Of a stretch of DNA of 64,000 nt, positions 45,185-57,969 are shown one piece after another. The first letter of the stretch is position 1. Each line of letters begins with the position of its first letter. The notes under the pieces were generated by a model, which saw nothing but the letters and a program-made list of their open reading frames with translations, was not told the origin of the DNA and made no database searches. The DNA is from Strobilurus pachycystidiatus (lineage: Eukaryota > Basidiomycota > Agaricomycetes > Agaricales > Physalacriaceae): contig JAHLMK010000007.1 in NCBI GenBank assembly GCA_019915135.1, forward strand, positions 1,860,001-1,924,000. Direction: 5' to 3'. The translations under genes and the position numbers were made by a program.

Positions 45185-46329
45185 CTAGACCACAAGGACG
45201 CCGGCGAATGTGAAAAACCATCCACGATATAACACCCACCAGCCTTCTTCATGGTAGATTCGCTGGGCGCAATCAGCTAGTCCAAGATACGGCCCTGCCT
45301 CGCTAGGCAATCTACGTGAGGTCAACGGATGCTGTCCTCCGAACTTAACGCCAGGACCTACCGAATGACACCATTGTCCAGCTCCGACCTCGAAGGGACC
45401 TGGCCCTTCTCAAGATCTGACGTTTGCGCTTCCAAAGCAGGATCACATCCGTAATTTCTTTGGATGGCCAGACGCGTGGTGATCACCTCAAGCGGCGCAA
45501 GGATTGCTGTGCAAAGTAGGCCCAGGAGGATCTTGAGGCCGGTCCTGATCAACTCTTCGCTTAGAGGAAGGTTGCTTAAGGAAGGATTGAATATGATCTC
45601 GTCAGAGACATAACGGAGGACCAGGATGCTGATGAGGACGTTCGAGACGAGGGCGAGGGCGAGACCGGGGATCCGATGTATCGCCCAGGGCTTTTGACGT
45701 TCATGTGGCGTGAAGAGGGCATGAAGAGCTTCCTGGGGCTTCCATGAGTCGAGTTCGGAGGACGTGGTGATCGCTCTACGGTGCATGACTCTGAATCGGA
45801 GGCCGGAGTTGATGAGAGTGCACAATGAACTCTTACCGGTACACGGTAACGACGTAGAAGATGTGGTATACAAAGGAGTAGACGATCGCTTCAGGGAGAG
45901 AAAGACCGATGACAGCTGGTGAAGGAGAGGTATATATCTTCGGAAAAAGGTTGAATCCTCTCGGCGAAAACATGGGTAGAACGATCCCAAGCCAGATGGT
46001 GGGGGCTACATGGAAGTGATGTTAGAGGATACCTCACAGCCCAGTACGCAGCGTACCCATGCCATATGTGAAGCCTTTTATACCCTGCTTGTTTGTCAGT
46101 AAGGCCTCATAGGTAGTAACAGACGGCGCACCAAGACCTGATATATCCTTTTCGCCGTCCCAAAGAAGCTCGTTGGCGATTGAACAACATGATCTTCAGC
46201 ATTGCTACCGGTGGCGACCGGAGTATCCGTAGTCGCTTTCGGAGTGTAGCTAGCACGATACCTCACAAGGACGCTTGTAAATGGGACCAAGGGAAGCGCA
46301 ATCAAGTTGAATTGCAATTGTTGCGGCAT
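45185..46329 (-). CDS. mitochondrial carrier-like membrane protein
   Basis: Exons 46138-46329, 46057-46084, 45837-46005, 45362-45775 and 45185-45311 are in phase and give 309 residues, the usual carrier length. Repeat-like features: PLVPFTSVLVRYRASYTPK then KRIYQGIKGFTYGMAPTIWL; SLPEAIVYSFVYHIFYVVTV with LFTPHERQKPWAIHRIPGLA; LCTAILAPLEVITTRLAIQR then ADCAQRIYHEEGWWVLYRGW. The last repeat keeps the PLE-x-x-T-TRL signature and the EGW-LYRG half of carriers, but the basic residue after Pro-x-Glu is replaced by Thr and the other repeats are degenerate. That recalls outer-membrane Ugo1-type or orphan carriers more than classic transporters. Substrate unknown. Exon 2 is 28 bases. The start is the first ATG. 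Confidence 0.75.
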
Positions 46330-46495
46330 CAAGGTCGAGAGACAAGTTGAAGTATAGATTTACGTGACACTACTGATCTTACATACCGTCGCCTGACCGT
46401 CGCCACACAAATCTCGCCCCACCCCTTGATGCGCGAAGAATAATACATTCAAGTAAACCAAAGAGAAAGAAGATTACAGCACTTAGGAGAAAGTA

Positions 46496-47673
46496 CTACA
46501 GACGCCAACCAGACTTCCTCTTGGTTTTGCCAGACAACTGTTCAAGCTTGACTCCCCTCTCCCTCTCATCCACTCCGAACATCGTACGCAACCCATCGAC
46601 CTCCTGCGACTTTTCCTGCATACTCTCTGTCGCCTGCCTTGCGTTCCCTCGCGTGATTTCCAGCGTCTCGGCATCGGCTTGCATCTGCGCCTGTGCTGTC
46701 TCGTATTTGGTGCGCGCCGCTAAGAATGCAACTTCATACTTCTGGAATGTGGTGAGGGCTTTCGTGTGGGCGGTGTGAGCTTTAGCTTCGCGCTGTTCAA
46801 GAGTTGTCAGCAAAAGACTCTGGCAGAGGATGACACGGACGAACCTTGACAGCTTCCTTCTGAATCTTCTGCAATTCTGAAAGCTCTTGGACGGCGACAG
46901 CCATAGCCTGGCGCTCGATTTTGCCTTCTGATTTGATAATCTTCGAGAGGCGTCTACCATCCTTGACTAGAACACAATGTTAGTTGACATGACACGCACA
47001 CAAAGGAGTAGATATGCACACCTTCGCCCTTGACAATCTTAGACTTTTGTTTAGGGGTAAGAGCGCCATTGGCCGATGCTGCTCTGGCGTGCAGGCTTTC
47101 GTCGGGTTCGGCAGAAGCGTTGGGTCCAGTGGTACCTGCGCCGTTGATGAACGCGGAACCGCTAACCGCCTTTCCCTCCGAATTTGTAAAGATGCTCCGC
47201 CTGCCGGTGGACTGACCACCGATGGAGCCAGCGCGATGGAGGGAAGCAGCACGACTGGAAGAGCCAGTGCCTCCGTTGGTCGCGGCGCGTGAATGGACGG
47301 AACCGCTTTTGCGCAGTTTAGAGCCTGTACGTGGGGAAGGCGAGGCAGCCGCGTCAGCGTCCGCCGCAGGAAGCCACCCCTCCGAGCCGTTGGGGTGTAT
47401 GTGTACTTTGTCGGCCTCGTCTATAGCCTCAGTCTCCTGCGTGTCTGTTGCAAAGTCTCTAGCCGTGGTTTCTTCGTGGGCAGTCTTGGGCGAGACGCCC
47501 GTGGCCACGACAGTGGGCTCCCTGGTAAGGTCCGAGACGGGCTCAGAGCCATTTGGCCTGGCGATGGGCTGATCAAAGTCCTGGGCTGGCGTAGACATGT
47601 TGAAATGGGCGATGGGTGCGTCAAAATAAAGGCTTTTATCACTGGAAGGTGTCGGTGTGAGGGTAGCAGACAT
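46496..47673 (-). CDS. coiled-coil protein with disordered N-terminus, unknown
   Basis: Exons 47022-47673, 46845-46966 and 46496-46792, in phase, 356 residues. The N-terminal 215 residues are Ser/Thr/Gly-rich (GSKLRKSGSVHSRAATNGGT, GSSSRAASLHRAGSIGG). The C-terminal 140 are a long coiled coil: VKDGRRLSKIIKSEGKIERQ, AMAVAVQELSELQKIQKEAV, KAHTAHTKALTTFQKYEVAF, AQMQADAETLEITRGNARQA, ending SGKTKRKSGWRL. The coiled part has the heptad look of cytoskeletal or eisosome-type helpers, but I cannot assign a family. Confidence 0.75.
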
Positions 47674-48494
47674 CAAATGTGGGCGGGCTTGGGCTTTGTG
47701 GAGTGGTTATATGCTAGAACGCGATAGGAGCCGTCGACCCCACCCCCTCTTCTCCCGGTGAATGGCGCAGATCGCCTCGTACGTCATTCGAGAGTCACAG
47801 GCAGCACGTGAGATGTGACGGATACGCGAAGTGCGCCACAATTGCCATTGGGGCCAGGAGCCAAGGCAATGACAGGGGGATGGGGCCAATGACTTGCAAG
47901 ACAACAGACAGTCTTGTACTTACTCGCAACATATCGCACTGTGGCATCGTTCAGGAAGAGCTGAAGATAAACCACCGTCTATTGAGTCTGACCTCGATTC
48001 CGTGCATATTCAAGGCCTGAGAACAGGGCTCCAGTGCAAAGAGAGCACGCGCAGGTTACATACCACCAAAAGAGAAGATAAGGAGCGGAAGCCCTGGTCA
48101 GTGACGACGAGCGCTAGCCCTGCAAGTGGCGTCAATGTCAGTGTTGACAGAGAGTCCGAGAATCTCAGGATAATCGATAATCGCCGGACCTCCTTTTGCG
48201 AAGCGGAGCCAAAAGCTGAGGCGACAACATGTTATCTGGCTCGACAATTACCGAGTCCAGCAGAAAGATCAGAGTTTACCTGCAGCGGGTTCAAGGGTGC
48301 AGGCGTGGAAGCCTCATGTCGGATTCAGGCCCTGGAAAACTTGTGGTTGATGATGGCCAAAAGCGACATGCGTCGCTTATCTAATCCCGCGGCTCTCTTC
48401 CACCACCCACATCCCACTCGTAGCAAGTAGAGCCATGAATTGAGCTGCCGAGGTCCATCTGGCCCTCCCCTTCTCAACGTTGTCCCCCGACGAC
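47674..48494. other. spacer between divergent genes, about 0.8 kb
   Basis: Contains a plus-strand frame at 47894-48430 (178 codons) that has no recognisable motif, no splice links and Arg/Ser-biased composition; I treat it as chance. The part next to 48495 must be the GCN2 leader and promoter. I looked for but cannot confirm regulatory upstream ORFs. Confidence 0.4.
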
Positions 48495-51400
48495 ATGGAA
48501 TCTGCAGAGGAACAACAACAAGAAGAGCTTGTTGCATTGGAATCCATCTACGGCGACGATTACAAGCTAATACCCCCACCCAAGGCCTGGAAGGTAAGGA
48601 TATGGCCCCTCTCTGCCTCTCCATGCTCAGCCTCGCCCAGGGCGCTGCCAGAACTCCCGAATTCAATGTCACCGTGCGCCATCCAGCCCGGGACAGCATT
48701 TGCTTTGACTTGAATGTCAAGTTTCCAAAGACCTACCCCCGACTCGCCTACCCCACCTTCACAATAACCAAGCCGATCCACGGTCTCGACAACGACCAGG
48801 TCGCACGGCTCAGCCAAACCATTCAGCAACAAGTCCAGACTCAACGCGGTGTTGTGGTGGTGTTCTATGTTCGTCGCCGATCCCTTTCGGACTTGCACAC
48901 TTGATTGACATCTTGATATAGATTATCGAGCAGTGTCAGGATTGGCTCGTCGCACATGTCGTGCCACCGACTGAGGTCATGGGCTCTTTGGCCCTCCAGA
49001 TGAAGCAACGGGCCCTGGACGAAGAACGAGTGAGTCACATCAATCCTCCACGTCTTTGTATACGAGTCATCTTTGTTCTCCAGGAACGTCAGCTCAAGGC
49101 TAAACAGCAGGCTGAAGAAGAAGCCGAGAGGCAGGCCAAGCTTGCCCAGGAGTTCGACGACCAAATCAAGGCTGAGGCGCAGAAGCAACAGCTGGCCAAG
49201 GAGATGCAGGTCCGTGCGCGCCAGCGCGCCAACTCTGAGGCGACGGAGACACCCTACTCTGGCGACATACCCACAGAAACCTTTGACCGCGACATTGAAA
49301 TGAACGGTGTACATTTCAACACTGTCAGGTTCTTTCATCCGCGTGACGGTGCGTACTGAGCTTGCGCGTATCCCAGATGCCTCTCAACGTGTCCTAGCCT
49401 GCCTTGGAACGATGTACACGGCCGATCCGGTTTGCGACGACATCAACGTCACCCTTCCCCTCGAGTTGCACGTCGTCGTCTTTGATTCGTCCTACTACAG
49501 GTCAAGCCAAGGTCGAAAGAAGCTCAAACACCTCGAGGAGGAGATCTCGCGCCTGACGGCCGTGCGTCACGACAACGTCCTGCGTATTCTCGCGGTGAAA
49601 CTGCAGTATCATTCTAGCGCGCCACCCCAGTTGGTCGTTCTCAGCGAGAAATCCCCACCTCTAAGCCTCCAAGATGTGCTCGAGGATTGCGATACTCTCA
49701 GTCAAAGTCGTGTGCTTGACTACATCCTCCAAATCCTATCCGGCCTCCACGCCATCCATTCGGCCGATCTCATACATAGAGGTAGCTTGCCACTAACATC
49801 ACACACACATGTCGTAAACTGACAGCACTTCCGTAGGTATATCTCTCAGGTGTATCGGGCTCACGAGCAAGTCCTCGCCTGGGAAATTAGTCAAGATCGG
49901 CGAAGTCGGATATTGCACGCAGCTTCATGATCTGCACAGATCAAACGCCTTCAGCAAATCCTACGTCAAGGACGAGCGTCCAATACGTGACTCTTGGTAA
50001 GTTTGTACACGCTACAAGCTGTTCTGCCGTTGTTTTAAATGCTTGATTCAGGCTCTCGAAAGATGTCAAAAACGAGTCCCTCCTGCTGTACACCAAACAG
50101 CGCGACATCCACTCCGCTGGCGTTGTTTTTCTTCAGATGCTTCTGGGCATCGATGTCATAGACCATTATCCCGACGTCTATACTGCCATCACGACTGGTA
50201 AGAAACGGTCTCTAGCGTTCACCGTTTATCGAGTCTTGATGCGCTTTTCAGCCTCGATATCGGACGATTTTCGGCGCGTAGCGATGGAGATGCTTTTGCC
50301 CAAGAAAAATCAGGCGAACTGCTCGGCTATAATGACTACTATTTCAGAGAGCTCTATCCGTTCGCATATCACGGTGAATATGAGCCGTAGTCCTGTCATT
50401 CCGATTCAAGGTATGATAAGTTGTTGGGTCAACCTTCATTTGGCTCATTCAAAACAGAGCCGAAGACGCCAATGCATAGCTCGATGACCGGGTCACCAGA
50501 AACGGACTATTTCAGAGTCCCGGGGCCGCGTCATGCTAGTCGCTGGAAGGAAGACTGGGAGGAGCTTGAACTTTTGGTAAGCTCTGGCGGATCTTTTGCG
50601 GAGACGTAGATGAACTGACGGGCTGATTAGGGACGAGGAGCATTTGGATCTGTCGTGAAGGCTCGGAACAAGATCGATTCACGAGTGTATGCAGGTTCGT
50701 TGGTCGCTTAGATATATCTACACTGGCCATCTCACTCCTTCCAGTGAAGAAGGTCCGCCTCAAAGCTGTCCAGAGCGACGCCAAGATCTTCCGAGAGGTG
50801 AACGCGCTAAGTCGTCTCAATCACCGATTCATCGTTCGGTATTACACTACATGGGTGGAGACCTCCGAACCGACATCCGCCGTCGTGTCTGACGAGGATG
50901 ATAGTTCGGAGTCTGGGTATGCGACCGAAGATGGGATGACCTCGGTACCATCTCGATCGCGGGTCGAGTCGCGCGAGACAAGCAGCGGGCCCGTCGTCAT
51001 CTTCAACATGGACGACCTAGACGACGTTGGCAGTGGGAGCATGTCGGCCGGCGGCTCCTTCCCCAGCATACACTTCACGCACTCTGGTTCTGGCGAGGGG
51101 ACGGAGGAGGAAGACGACACGGATAGCGATGGAGACGGGCAGTTTGGGGACCTTTTCAAGGATGGGACTTTGCACACACCTCTGGTCACGCGAGAGGTTC
51201 AGAGGACGCTTTATATCCAGATGGTAAGATTGTCTTATGAATTGGTCACTTTCGTGAAGTACTCAGTTGATTCGATAGGAATTCGTCGAGCGACAGACTT
51301 TGAAGGAGGTTGGTGGACATGTCTCTATCTTTTTGGCTTAGCTCATCGACACTTATTTAGAGAGTCGATGAGGGCTTGCTCGAGAACGAAGCCTGGCGCC

Positions 51401-54400
51401 TATTCCAACAGATCGTCGACGCGTTGGTGCATATGTCAACGCTGGGGATAGTAAGTAACCACATTTGGTATTGTGTTATAATCCTTGAAACTTCGTTCAG
51501 CTGCATCGCGATATCAAATTGACGAACATCTTCATCGGTAAGCTTCAACCGATACTGTCGTCACTTGTACTCACCATACACCGCAGACGCGAAGGGCGAT
51601 TGCAAAGGTAGTAGCGCTCGATGTAGCCGACGCCCAAATCGCTCATAATCATCTATAGTTGGTGACTTTGGGCTCGCGACTTCCAGTCTAGCAGCGGTCG
51701 ACCCATCTGACGTGTCGCCTCGTGTTGTTCTCCAGGAAGCCGACATGACACTAGGTGCGTTAATATGTCGGCTTCTTTCGTCCGAACCTAAATGTGGTGA
51801 ACCCCACAGAGGTCGGAACGCGACTGTACATCGCACCTGAGGTCCAATCAAGACGCCGGAGACCAACGAGCCACACCAAAGCGGATATGTACAGCCTTGG
51901 CGTACGTCCTTTCCTGGCTTTTGTCAGTCCTTTGTACTCACCGTGGTGTAGATCGTGTTCTTCGAGATGAACTATTCGTTCTCGACGGGCGCTGAGCGCA
52001 TAACGGTCATTGAGGCTCTACGAAAGCCGGATGTCATATTTCCCGAGTCATGGGATCCTATGCGTACGAATCAACGTGAAAGTAGGTGTTTACTGTATTG
52101 CTCCTCTATACTGGTGATGAACATCCAACCTAGTCATCACGGCTCTACTCCAGCATAACCCTGATGAGCGTCCTACTGCCCTTGAGCTCTCACAGTCGCC
52201 GCTACTCCCTTCGCGTCTCGAAGATGAGTATTTCAAGGGAGCGCTTCGTATGATGGGTGCGTTCTTTCTTAACTTTTGCATGTGAAGTTGATGTCCTGAT
52301 TGACGCCGTAGCCAAACCAAATTCTCCGCACCACCAGGCCGTTTTGGCATCGCTCTTCAAGCAGCCTGCTCGCTCCTCCCTCAATCTCTTGTACTACACT
52401 GACGCCGAACCTGCGGAGCACGCGTCCTTGAATGGTCTCGTCCAGGAACACCTCACTGCCATGTTCAGGTTGCACGGTGCCATCGACGTTGAACCGCCGT
52501 TGCTCATGGCCGTAACGGTGCACGAGGACGATCGCGAACAAGCCACTTTCATCGATAAGCATGGGGACGTCGTTCAATTAGCTTCAAGCTTGCTGGGTCC
52601 TTTCGCTCGACTTGCTGCGCGCAGTGGAACGACTCGAATCAAGAGATTTCATATTGCCAATGCTTACAGAGCCATGTAAGTTTTTGGTCTTCTTCCTATG
52701 TGTTGTTCTCTCTGACAGGCTGTGCGCAGTGGTCCGGGACATCCAAAGCCTCACAAGGCAGCTGTATTCGACATAATCACTCCCGATCTTACTTCAGGAC
52801 CCATCGCTGCTGGTGCAGAAGTCCTTGCGGTCGCGAACAACTGCTTGAACACCTTCCCAAATCTTGGCAACCGCTACGAGATCTTCATGTCCCACTCTTT
52901 CAGTTCGTTCGTCTACTGTCATCTCCTGTTCACTCGCTAACATGTCAACAGTCGTCGAAACCATGCTTGACCGTGTACCCGCGTCCCAAAGGACTGCTGT
53001 CATCGATGTCATGAATCAATCGAAGTCGTCTGTGCCTCAGAAACGCGCGTCTCTTCTCAAGAAAGGCCTTCTTCGGAGCACTGTAGACGAGCTTGAAGTC
53101 TTCAATGACACTTGTAAGTTTGTCCGACGCCTTCACCATTCAATTCCCACTGATACTTTGACTAGACGAAGACCTTGAGCACCTTTTGCTTAGGCTAGAC
53201 AAGCTTTCGTCTCCTCTGCTGGGAACACTCAAACCAGTCATTGATGAGATGAAGAGTACCGTCAAGCTGGCTTCCATCGCTGGGGCATCCCGACCCGTCA
53301 AGTTCTTCCCACTCATGCTAGGACCTCATCTCAAAGACTTCAAGGATGGTCTTCTTATTGAAGTCGCCAAGCGGTCCCATCGCATCGATCTGCTCGCTGT
53401 CGGTGGTCGATACGATAACTTGATCACGAAGTATGCTCTTCCCGGTGCGAAGACCGAGGCGGTTCATGCCCTTGGGTTGCAGATCTCCATCGACAAGATT
53501 ACTGCGGCTGTCGCAGTGTACCAAAGCTCCCTTATGAACTCCCTGAAGGAGTTGCGCACTTTCGGATATTGGAGTCCAAGGCGCTGTGATGTCTATGTCA
53601 TCTGTTATCATTCTGGTTATTTGCAAGAGCGCCTGGAGTTGGCGGCATATCTCTGGAAGCACAACATTAGCACGGACGTGATGTACGAGTCCGCTATCAC
53701 TAATGTGCTAGACCACACGACATTGACGGAGCTCTGTAAGAGGGAGGGTATATTGTGAGTCCATGCTACCAGTCTATACCCGTGTACAAGCTAAGCATCG
53801 TCGCAGGTTCACAGTCAATCCACGTCCCAAGCGAGATCAGGTCACTGGGGTAAAAGTCACTTCGGTATTCGGCGGTGACGAAGACGGTCAGTTTTTCTCG
53901 CGGTAACGACTCTATCAAGCCACTGACAGCGTTCTAGTGATAATCCCTAAGCAAGAACTAATCGCTCATCTTCACGACGCAATCGCTGCCCAAAAACGAG
54001 CAGACTCTGCTACGAATGGCGCGACAACTTTCTTTGAAGGCAAGGCCCTACTGTCGGCCAAAGAATCGTCAATTCTGGAGCTCCAAGCGGTCCTTCCAGC
54101 CGACACCGTCAAGAAGGGATTGAAGAGAAATAAAACAATCATCCAAGACAAAGGTTCGTGCCCCAAGGTTCACGAGATCGTCTTCATGACTAACATTCGC
54201 GCAGCGCATGATCTCGGCGTGAAGATCCACAAGTCTCTAGCCAACAACATGCCCATGCTAGTCGTCGATATATCTCCCCCTTGCATAGGCCTCCTAGCCA
54301 AGTCTAGCCTGTGGATTACCGACGATGAAGCGTGGAAGCTCATCTCACCCGCCTTCAACAACCACACTTATGCCCAACAAGTCCGCGATGCCGTTGTGAA

Positions 54401-54479
54401 ACGCAAGGCCGACGGTTTCCCATTTATTCTCTTATATGCTACGAGAGAGGAACGCGCTACGCTTCTTCAACTGTCATGA
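48495..54479 (+). CDS. GCN2: Gcn2, eIF2-alpha kinase
   Basis: Amino-acid starvation kinase that senses uncharged tRNA and phosphorylates eIF2 alpha. Roughly 20 exons; the first ones are 48495-48593, 48641 to about 48865, 48922-49029, 49084-49348 and 49398-49781. All expected domains are present in order: RWD domain (EEQQQEELVALESIYGDDYK, SICFDLNVKFPKTYPRLAYP) for Gcn1 binding; a charged coil; a pseudokinase (HDNVLRILAVKLQYHSSAPP, HAIHSADLIHRG without the catalytic Asp); the active kinase (LLGRGAFGSVVKARNKID, VYAVKKVRL, a long acidic insert, LHRDIKLTNIFIDAKGDCKV, GDFGLA, GTRLYIAPEV); a HisRS-like domain (FDIITPDLTSGPIAAGAEVL, LLAVGGRYDNLITKYALPGA); and a C-terminal ribosome-binding/dimerisation domain ending at 54479. 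All catalytic motifs of the second kinase look intact. Confidence 0.95.
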
Positions 54480-54565
54480 TTTCTACTGATCTATCAACTG
54501 TATAATAACGTCACAAGCCCTAAAGGAAATTGTATTTAAAGATCTGTAAAGACTGTATACTTGAT

Positions 54566-55697
54566 TTAGACCCATCCAATTTTGTAATAAGCATATTCCA
54601 CACTTTCCCTCTCGTTTCCCGGGCCAGAGTCGCATACTATCGTTTCTTTCTCTAGAATCCCAACGTCGCCAGGGCGAGGATCAAAGACCGTGTCCATCGT
54701 GCTCGACTCGAAGGCGAAAGCGGAGCGGAGAGGTATGACCAGGTGGAAGACTCCTCCCAAGTCTGTAGTGGTGTTTGTTGAGGTCCGAAGCAGCTTTCGC
54801 AAGCAAGCTTTGATCCATAAGGCGTGTTGTGCCTCATAAATTATATCGGCGCCAAGAATGACATCGAAAGGTTCGTAGAGTAGAGGCGAGTCTTCATTAT
54901 CGTCTGCGAACGCAGCCCAATCAAGATGACAAGATGAGATTGAAGGAGATTGAGGAAAGTTGGCTGCGATGTTTGCCTGCAGATTGGTCAACACCAATGG
55001 ATAGAAGTCGGTGGCAATAAGGGTGAATGGCGTATTCCAAGCCTGCAGCATCTTCGCTACTGCGAGACTAACAAGACCTGTTCCTAGAACATAAAGTCAC
55101 GTCCACTGAAATAAACCAGTCAAGCCACGTCCAAATACCTGCTCCCAGCTCCAAAATGCGCAAATCAGCTACTGCTGGGCTGAAGTTGAAACGCTGAGGT
55201 GCTTCGACAATTGCCTCAGCTAGCACACAGGCCCCGCCCCAGGTTTGTGCGCCGACACTCTGGAAATCCTGATTATCCAACGGGATATCAGTCAGCTGAA
55301 CCTGCACACAGGGAGAGAATTCAAAAATCCGGTGAACAACCCCTGCACCTGCAGTCCCCGAGCATATCGCGAGAAGGGAGGCGGCTTCGTGTATGAGCGC
55401 CTCTGACCCGGATACCTCGTCCTGTTCGCAGCGCGACACCAGGGCGGTCAGCCAACGGATGGCGTACGCTCGCTCGAAAGGGTCAGACGACCAGTCTTCA
55501 GCGTCGGCATGAATTGCAGTATCGCATTCCTGTGTGAGTTTTCGACGTTTAGATCCTCGAACGTGGGGGTTGTATATGAGGCGCAAATAGCGAAGAGATT
55601 CCAAGAGATCTTCTAATTGAAAGGAAGAGATTTTCTTGATCGGTGGCAAGCGTGATGTGGGAGGTTGGAGCGAACGATTTACGGTCGTTAAAGTCAT
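54566..55697 (-). CDS. class I methyltransferase (Methyltransf_16, protein-lysine type)
   Basis: Exons 55139-55697 and 55083-54566 are joined in phase, 358 residues. The start is taken at the first ATG in frame (MTLTTVNRSLQPPTSRLPPI); the frame remains open further upstream without an ATG, so an earlier exon is possible. N-terminal helical part (SSFQLEDLLESLRYLRLIYN), then TWGGACVLAEAIVEAP, SAM-binding LRILELGAGTGLVSLAVAKM, LIATDFYPLVLTNLQANIAA, and the post-II loop FDVILGADIIYEAQHALWIK. This pattern fits the METTL21/FAM86/EFM group that methylates lysines in elongation factors and chaperones. The substrate cannot be read. Confidence 0.85.
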
Positions 55698-56652
55698 AAG
55701 AAAAAGTCTAAGGGGGTTTCCGATGTCGCCTCTAAAGAAGGGATCAGCGAAAAAAGTGTTCAGGGCGTTCACTACTTGCCTATGGTGGCCGTCTAACTTC
55801 AAGTCTATGGTGCACGAATGCGCCGGCCCGGGTGGATCTCTCTTAATTTTTCTCGGTGAACGACTCGAGCCAATGGTAAATACGGAATACTACTGAGTGA
55901 TTGATAAGTATCCCAAAGCGCAATTATTATGAATTTCTGTGTTACGCTGGGAACCTCGGTGTACCTAGGTGCCCATTACCTGACCGAGGAGTTGAAGACT
56001 CCACTGGACCGATCGCGAAGGATCGCAGGTTTCTTCGTCGCCGCGGCCACGACCCACTGTCTCACTGACCCAACATCTGACGTTGATGGTTCACTTTTTG
56101 TCAAGTCCTAACCTTTCCGATGATGAAGGAGTATTCACTGATACATAGTTCCAGAGTCAATGATGGAGTGTGTCACTGTATACGGATCACAGCGCCTGCA
56201 CAGCACGAGGGCCATAACGCTTAGCGCTCAGCATCCGGTCGACACGGTATCTCTAGTCCATACTGAGATCCGAGAGTCCGAGTGAGAGCTGGCGACCTTG
56301 GGCGCCGCGCTTGACAAAGGTCGGGCCGAACATCCTGATCTATTCACAGCCGCGCCCGCGGACCTGCCTTTCGCTTGTTGACTTCGAACTTCGGACATGC
56401 AATCGACTCATAGCTTACAGCCGTGGAGCGTCATTTGCGACACCTAGGGCTTATAAGCCTGGTCCGAGCTCCGCTCCCGCGTAGATCGTCAGAGCCGTGG
56501 ATCTGCACCATACTAATGACTTACTGGGCGCTTCCTCAGGCCTCAGGTTCGAGGCAAAACGAACCTGTATACACCGCCGCTGCAGCGCTATCGACATAAA
56601 ATGGGGCATTGGTGTGTACTATGCTCCATACCATCTTCTCCCTAGACTCGGC
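55698..56652. other. spacer between methyltransferase and F-box gene
   Basis: About 950 bases with short frames only (for example 55929-56111 plus). No motif, repeat or RNA gene recognised. Confidence 0.45.
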
Positions 56653-57969
56653 ATGGACGAGTGAGTCCCTTGCCATCTATTGCTACCAATCATCTAAATA
56701 ACCTTGTAGACCAATTACCATGACTGATTTGCCACAAGAACTCCTCGACCATATCTTCGAGGACCTATGCCTAAGTCCCTATACTCTTAGGAACTGCTCT
56801 CTTGTGTGCAGAAGCTGGACCTTGCCATGTCAGCGCGTACTCTTTCGGGCGATATGCTTGTCCGCGGAAACACGAACCAGAACATGGTCAGATATATTTC
56901 GGATTGCACCCCACGCCGGGGAGTTCGTACGCGAGCTCGATGTGCTCGGTGTTTCGTCCTCTTGTGCCATCTCCCCTGACTTCGTGACCCACCTCTCAGC
57001 GGGTCTCCCATTTCTCCCCCGCCTAAAACGGGTTACCGTACGGCCAAGTCTTGGTGTCTCGAACGACCTGCTAGCCATCATATGCCAGCAGTTCAGGAGA
57101 CTGGACGTCCCGATGCCTTCTTTCACGCTGTATTTCAACACTATCCATCGCTTCCATGATATATTTTCCCACTTCACCAACCTTCCTGTCACACACATCG
57201 TGCTAGATGAGCTCGGACGACTTCCAGATCCGATGACATGCTTGATAGGCGTCTGCGAAACGGGCATTCCCACTCTGAGGCGCCTAGAAATCACCCCGGG
57301 AAGTGCGGAGACTTTGGGTCTTTTCGTTGACTGGTTAGCGTCTCCGTCCACATCACTTCCGGCCCTACAAGACCTCCGCATTAATCTGTGGTCCGTCTCC
57401 GAATTGCGCGAGCTGTGTAGCCTCGTCCATTTTGGGGAGCTCCCTCCGAGCATCGAATTCTTTCACTGCCATATCGAAGGTATAAGCTTGCCTACAGTGC
57501 TATGAAATTCCGACTGACCTTGTCTGAAGCATGCCACAATACCGATATATCAGAAGCCGCGACTTTCCCTCTCCCATTGGTTCAATTCTCGCACGTCAAG
57601 TTGACTGCGGGTATCCACAAAGACTGGAATGGACGCCACCTGACGTGTTTTAGCAGCTGCGTTCGATTGTGGGCGGACATACTCCAGTACAACACGCGTT
57701 TCAGCTCTACGAACGCGCTCACTGCGATCACTTTGACCTTCAACAAGGATATCGATGTTAAATCAAAATACACCTTGTCCGCATGGCGCGAATTGGACAA
57801 CGCGCTCTCGTCACCAACATTTCGCGGTGTACGACGCGTCTCCTTCGAGGACCTTCGTGGGGATGGTCTGGTGCTTGATGACTCCATGGTGTCGACGAAG
57901 TTGGGGATTTTGATGCCGAGGCTCACACAGAGAGGCTTGTTTGCCGAAGGTGCCAATACCTGGGCCTGA
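56653..57969 (+). CDS. F-box protein with LRR-like body
   Basis: Exons 56653-56660 (8 bases, Met-Asp-Glu start), 56710-57479 and 57554-57969 join in phase to 397 residues. The N-terminus MDEPITMTDLPQELLDHIFE followed by LRNCSLVCRSWTLPCQRVLF is a typical basidiomycete F-box, expected to bind Skp1 in an SCF ubiquitin ligase. The remainder shows leucine-rich spacing (LPRLKRVTVRPSLGV, IPTLRRLEITPGSAETLGLF, LPALQDLRINLWSVSELREL). F-box families of this kind are very large in agaricomycetes. If the small first exon is not used, translation can start at 56720. The 3' end lies in a locally duplicated segment, and the reading frame ends early compared with the second copy (see repeat at 57821). Confidence 0.78.

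Noticed and set aside
47894..48430. 178-codon plus-strand frame before GCN2
   Set aside because: No motif, no splice continuity with GCN2, odd composition; it lies where the promoter and leader are expected.
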